NCBI GenBank assembly: GCA_937967755.1
Contig: CALBTA010000440.1
Location: 1 to 7,518 of the forward strand
Reading direction: 5' to 3'
DNA: 7,518 nt
From: an uncultured Planctomycetaceae bacterium
GTDB lineage: Bacteria; Planctomycetota; Planctomycetia; Pirellulales; Pirellulaceae
The first letter of the stretch is position 1. Each line of letters starts with the position of its first letter. The notes beneath the pieces were generated by a model. That model did not search any database and was not told the origin of the DNA. It worked only from the letters and a program-made list of their open reading frames with translations. Positions 5,553 to 7,518 of the stretch are shown here, piece by piece. The position numbers and the translations under genes are program-made.

Positions 5553-6740
5553 ATGAAACGCATCTGCCCAACACTGATGTTGGCCGCTGCATGTCTGTTG
5601 ACCGACGTGGCGGAAACCGCTGCGCAAACGCCGCCTCACTCTGTCGCGGACGAATCACAGGCCGTCTTGCTCGACAACGGCTACGTCCTTCGCGGGCGAC
5701 TGATTTCAGAAGGCGAGCAAGTTCTCATTCGCCTCGGACCGGGCAGTCAGGTGCGCATGCCGCGCGGCCGAATTCAGGCGGTCGCCGGAAACATGGACGA
5801 GTTGTTCGCGCTTCGAGCAAGGCAAATTCACCGTGATGATACGGCGGGACGAATCGATTTGGCGCGCTGGTGTTTGCGGAACGACTTGCCCGCCCGCGCG
5901 GGTGAGTTGTTGGTCGAACTGGCGCGGGTCGAACCGAACAACCCGCAGATGTTGGCCTTAGCACGTCAGCTCCGCCAACAGCAATCGCCCGTTGTGCCAG
6001 CGCCAGCCGCCGCGCCAATTGAAATTCAGCGTGCGGATCGTCCAAGCGATGCGCTCGAGCAGATCTCACCTGAGGAACTGGCGAGGTTCACGCAGCATGT
6101 GCAGCCGATTCTTCTGAACCATTGCAGCGCGTCAGGCTGCCACGGGTTGGCGTCGAAATCAGAATTTCAACTGCTGCGACCGTTTCGCGGACAAGGGCTA
6201 ACGCAGCGCATGACCAGCCGAAACCTTCAGGCGGCTTTGCAGCAAGTAGATCGATCGGCGGTACTGAAAAGCCGGTTGCTATCCGCCGCCAGCGGGGTTC
6301 ACGGCGGACGGGCTTCGACGGTTCCCGCTGGGGTGCGCGGTGAGCAAATTCGCCAGACGCTGAAGGATTGGTTATTGGCAATGCAGCAAGAGCCGGCGTC
6401 GCCGGTCGTCACGCAATTACGACAACGGCGGCCCGACAATCTGCAACAACGGGTGCCGCCGCAAGCCGGCGCGCGAAGTAATATCAAGTCATCGGAGTTG
6501 CCCTCTCCGAAACCGCGAAACGGAATCGACGATCGCGAAGCAGCGGACCCTTATAGCGCGGAGGCGTTCAACCGTCGATACTTCCCAGAGCGTTTCCAGG
6601 ACCACAGCCCGCTGGATCATCCACCCGCCAGCGAGATGCCTTCGACGGAGAAAATGCCGTCTGAAAGTGAATCCAGAAACGCAGCGTTGCTGGACAACAG
6701 CCCTTCGAGTTTGCGCAGCGCCGCAGGCTCTGACCAATGA
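5553..6740 (+). CDS. Secreted planctomycete protein with TPR-like segment and CX4CH haem-like motif
   Basis: The 395-residue product starts with a signal peptide (1-24, cut near TAAQ). Residues 36-90 (AVLLDNGYVLRGRL onward) resemble a small beta-barrel segment often seen at the start of secreted planctomycete proteins. Residues about 99-141 (RIDLARWCLRNDLPARAGEL onward) look like a TPR-like helical hairpin. Residues 176-198 hold VQPILLNHCSASGCHG, which matches planctomycete cytochrome-c-like segments. Here the haem motif would be CX4CH (Cys191, Cys196, His197), not the usual CXXCH. A KDWL segment at 271-274 may close that domain. From about 280 on, the protein is Pro-, Ser-, Gln- and Arg-rich and probably disordered. 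The last 41 codons overlap the Nudix gene on the other strand. A periplasmic electron-transfer or haem-binding role is possible but unproven. There is no Shine-Dalgarno sequence at the ATG. Confidence 0.8.
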   Translation: MKRICPTLMLAAACLLTDVAETAAQTPPHSVADESQAVLLDNGYVLRGRLISEGEQVLIRLGPGSQVRMPRGRIQAVAGNMDELFALRARQIHRDDTAGRIDLARWCLRNDLPARAGELLVELARVEPNNPQMLALARQLRQQQSPVVPAPAAAPIEIQRADRPSDALEQISPEELARFTQHVQPILLNHCSASGCHGLASKSEFQLLRPFRGQGLTQRMTSRNLQAALQQVDRSAVLKSRLLSAASGVHGGRASTVPAGVRGEQIRQTLKDWLLAMQQEPASPVVTQLRQRRPDNLQQRVPPQAGARSNIKSSELPSPKPRNGIDDREAADPYSAEAFNRRYFPERFQDHSPLDHPPASEMPSTEKMPSESESRNAALLDNSPSSLRSAAGSDQ

Positions 6741-7078
6741 AAACTAGCGACTTCATCGGCGTTGGCGATCAGGTGGTCGGGATTATCTAACGCAGCGTGC
6801 CACCAATTGAGTTCGACGCCCGCCGGCGTTTGGCTTTGCCACAGCCGTCGAAGCGGCCGTATCTCGGCAGCGAGTTCTTCGCGCAGTGCCCTTACGAGGG
6901 CCTGCTCTTCGGTCTCGCCCGCTTCCATCGCCCCGCCGGGAAAACAGAACGCACCGGGGGCGACGACCAATTGGCTCCGCTGGATCACAAGCAGTTCGCC
7001 GTGGCGGACGCACACGGCAATCACACCGCGTTTGTTCTCGGCCGGTGAAGTTTCATCGGATGGTGCTTTGACCGCCAT
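6617..7078 (-). CDS. Nudix hydrolase (MutT-like) with divergent Nudix box
   Basis: From the ATG at 7078 this is a 153-residue cytoplasmic protein. The frame is open further, with an ATG at 7105 and a TTG at 7117. I chose 7078 because the conserved fold begins near KRGVIAVCVRHGELLVIQRS and no start has a ribosome binding site. The Nudix box lies at residues 49-71: GGAMEAGE, then TEEQALV, then RALREELAA. The canonical pattern GX5EX7REUXEEXGU is kept except that Ala replaces Glu in the RE pair (residue 64) and Ala replaces the last Gly (residue 70). Both metal-binding glutamates of the EE pair remain. Family members cleave nucleoside diphosphates linked to another group, such as oxidised dNTPs or NDP-sugars. 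The substrate cannot be predicted. The last 41 codons overlap the convergent secreted-protein gene, and the start nearly abuts the divergent lipoprotein gene. Confidence 0.88.
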   Translation of the reverse strand: MAVKAPSDETSPAENKRGVIAVCVRHGELLVIQRSQLVVAPGAFCFPGGAMEAGETEEQALVRALREELAAEIRPLRRLWQSQTPAGVELNWWHAALDNPDHLIANADEVASFHWSEPAALRKLEGLLSSNAAFLDSLSDGIFSVEGISLAGG

Positions 7079-7103
7079 GGCGCGATCGACGATACTCAAT
7101 CGC

Positions 7104-7518
7104 ATGGAACCAATCAATCACGCAGCCGAGGAGTTTCGTTTAACTGTCGTCCACTTCGCCAACCCGTGCCGCGCGTTGCAGAGCGCGGCAATCGTGCTAA
7201 CGGTGGCGATGATCGCCGGCTGCGGAGCACGACCGAATCCTGAAACTACTGAAGTGACGGAGCCGTCAGCGCCTGCTCAGGAGGCTTCATCTGAAGAAGC
7301 TGACGGAAAGATCGAAGAGTCAGATCTCCAAGTCCCGGCAACTCGTGCGGATATCAGCGACGACGATCTGTTCCCAAACGATGCTGTCGCCGGCGACGCT
7401 TCGACTTCGGCACAGCCCGAGTTGAAAGTGCTGGACGATTCTTTCGTTATCGAAGAAAAGTACGACAACGGGTCCACGAAGCGGAAGTGGCATGTGCGAT
7501 TGTTCGTCAACTTCGACC
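7104..7518 (+). CDS. Probable lipoprotein with MORN/YwqK-like segment, N-terminal part
   Basis: The reading frame is open from the ATG at 7104 to the right edge, giving 138 residues so far. An in-frame ATG at 7077 is an alternative start. Residues 24-39 are hydrophobic (ALQSAAIVLTVAMIAG) and are followed by Cys40. IAGC fits a lipobox, so the mature protein would be lipid-anchored at Cys40. The n-region is long for a lipoprotein, so the true start may be internal, for example TTG at 7176. Residues 41-110 are acidic, rich in Glu, Asp, Ser, Ala and Pro, and probably an unstructured linker. From 112 the sequence DSFVIEEKYDNGSTKRKWHV resembles the start of MORN/YwqK-type repeats (YxNGxxKxxW), which are common in planctomycete secreted proteins. 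No ribosome binding site is visible. Function is unknown. Confidence 0.7.
   Translation, partial: MEPINHAAEEFRLTVVHFANPCRALQSAAIVLTVAMIAGCGARPNPETTEVTEPSAPAQEASSEEADGKIEESDLQVPATRADISDDDLFPNDAVAGDASTSAQPELKVLDDSFVIEEKYDNGSTKRKWHVRLFVNFD

Noticed and set aside
7277..7510. A 77-codon minus-strand open frame at the right end.
   Set aside because: It is antisense to the lipoprotein frame, which has a lipobox and a YDNG repeat-like motif. The minus-strand product is Ser-rich without any motif.

Overview
The window looks like chromosomal DNA from a planctomycete, probably of the Pirellulales type. This is inferred from gene content, not from a marker gene. The clues are two PEP-CTERM surface proteins, a secreted DUF1080 (3-keto-disaccharide hydrolase) protein beside a GQSNM-type carbohydrate esterase, a secreted c-type-cytochrome-like protein of the kind common in planctomycetes, GC-rich DNA, and several genes without a clear Shine-Dalgarno sequence. 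I see no rRNA, tRNA, CRISPR array, insertion sequence, integrase or phage gene.

Layout. Positions 1-5385 are almost entirely minus-strand. In transcription order (right to left) they hold an acylphosphatase (5385-5113), an ABC-2 type permease (5008-3434), a tightly coupled pair of PEP-CTERM proteins (3295-2558 and 2550-1870, the second with a CHRD domain), a 50-residue membrane miniprotein (1653-1501), a secreted DUF1080 protein (1329-526), and the N-terminus of a secreted sialate O-acetylesterase-like protein that runs off the left edge (219-1). On the right, a plus-strand secreted protein with a CX4CH haem-like motif (5553-6740) diverges from the acylphosphatase and collides tail to tail with a minus-strand Nudix hydrolase (7078-6617), overlapping it by 124 bp. 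The Nudix gene is in turn divergent from, and almost abuts, a plus-strand lipoprotein that runs off the right edge (from 7104).

How the genes relate. The PEP-CTERM pair is the only clear operon: the gap is 7 bp, the ribosome binding site overlaps the upstream stop codon, and a good sigma70-like promoter precedes the pair. Both products would be exported, processed by an exosortase encoded elsewhere, and displayed at the envelope. The esterase and DUF1080 protein fit extracytoplasmic breakdown of acetylated polysaccharide. The permease has no ATPase gene beside it.

The most structured non-coding stretch is 5386-5552, between the acylphosphatase and the haem-motif protein. It holds candidate back-to-back promoters, an inverted repeat that brackets the acylphosphatase -10 box, and a 51-bp palindromic element that would lie in the acylphosphatase 5' leader. 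No obviously new multi-gene system is present. The observations most worth following are this control region, the Nudix box that lacks a key glutamate, and the two unusually compact gene junctions at 6617-6740 and 7077-7106.
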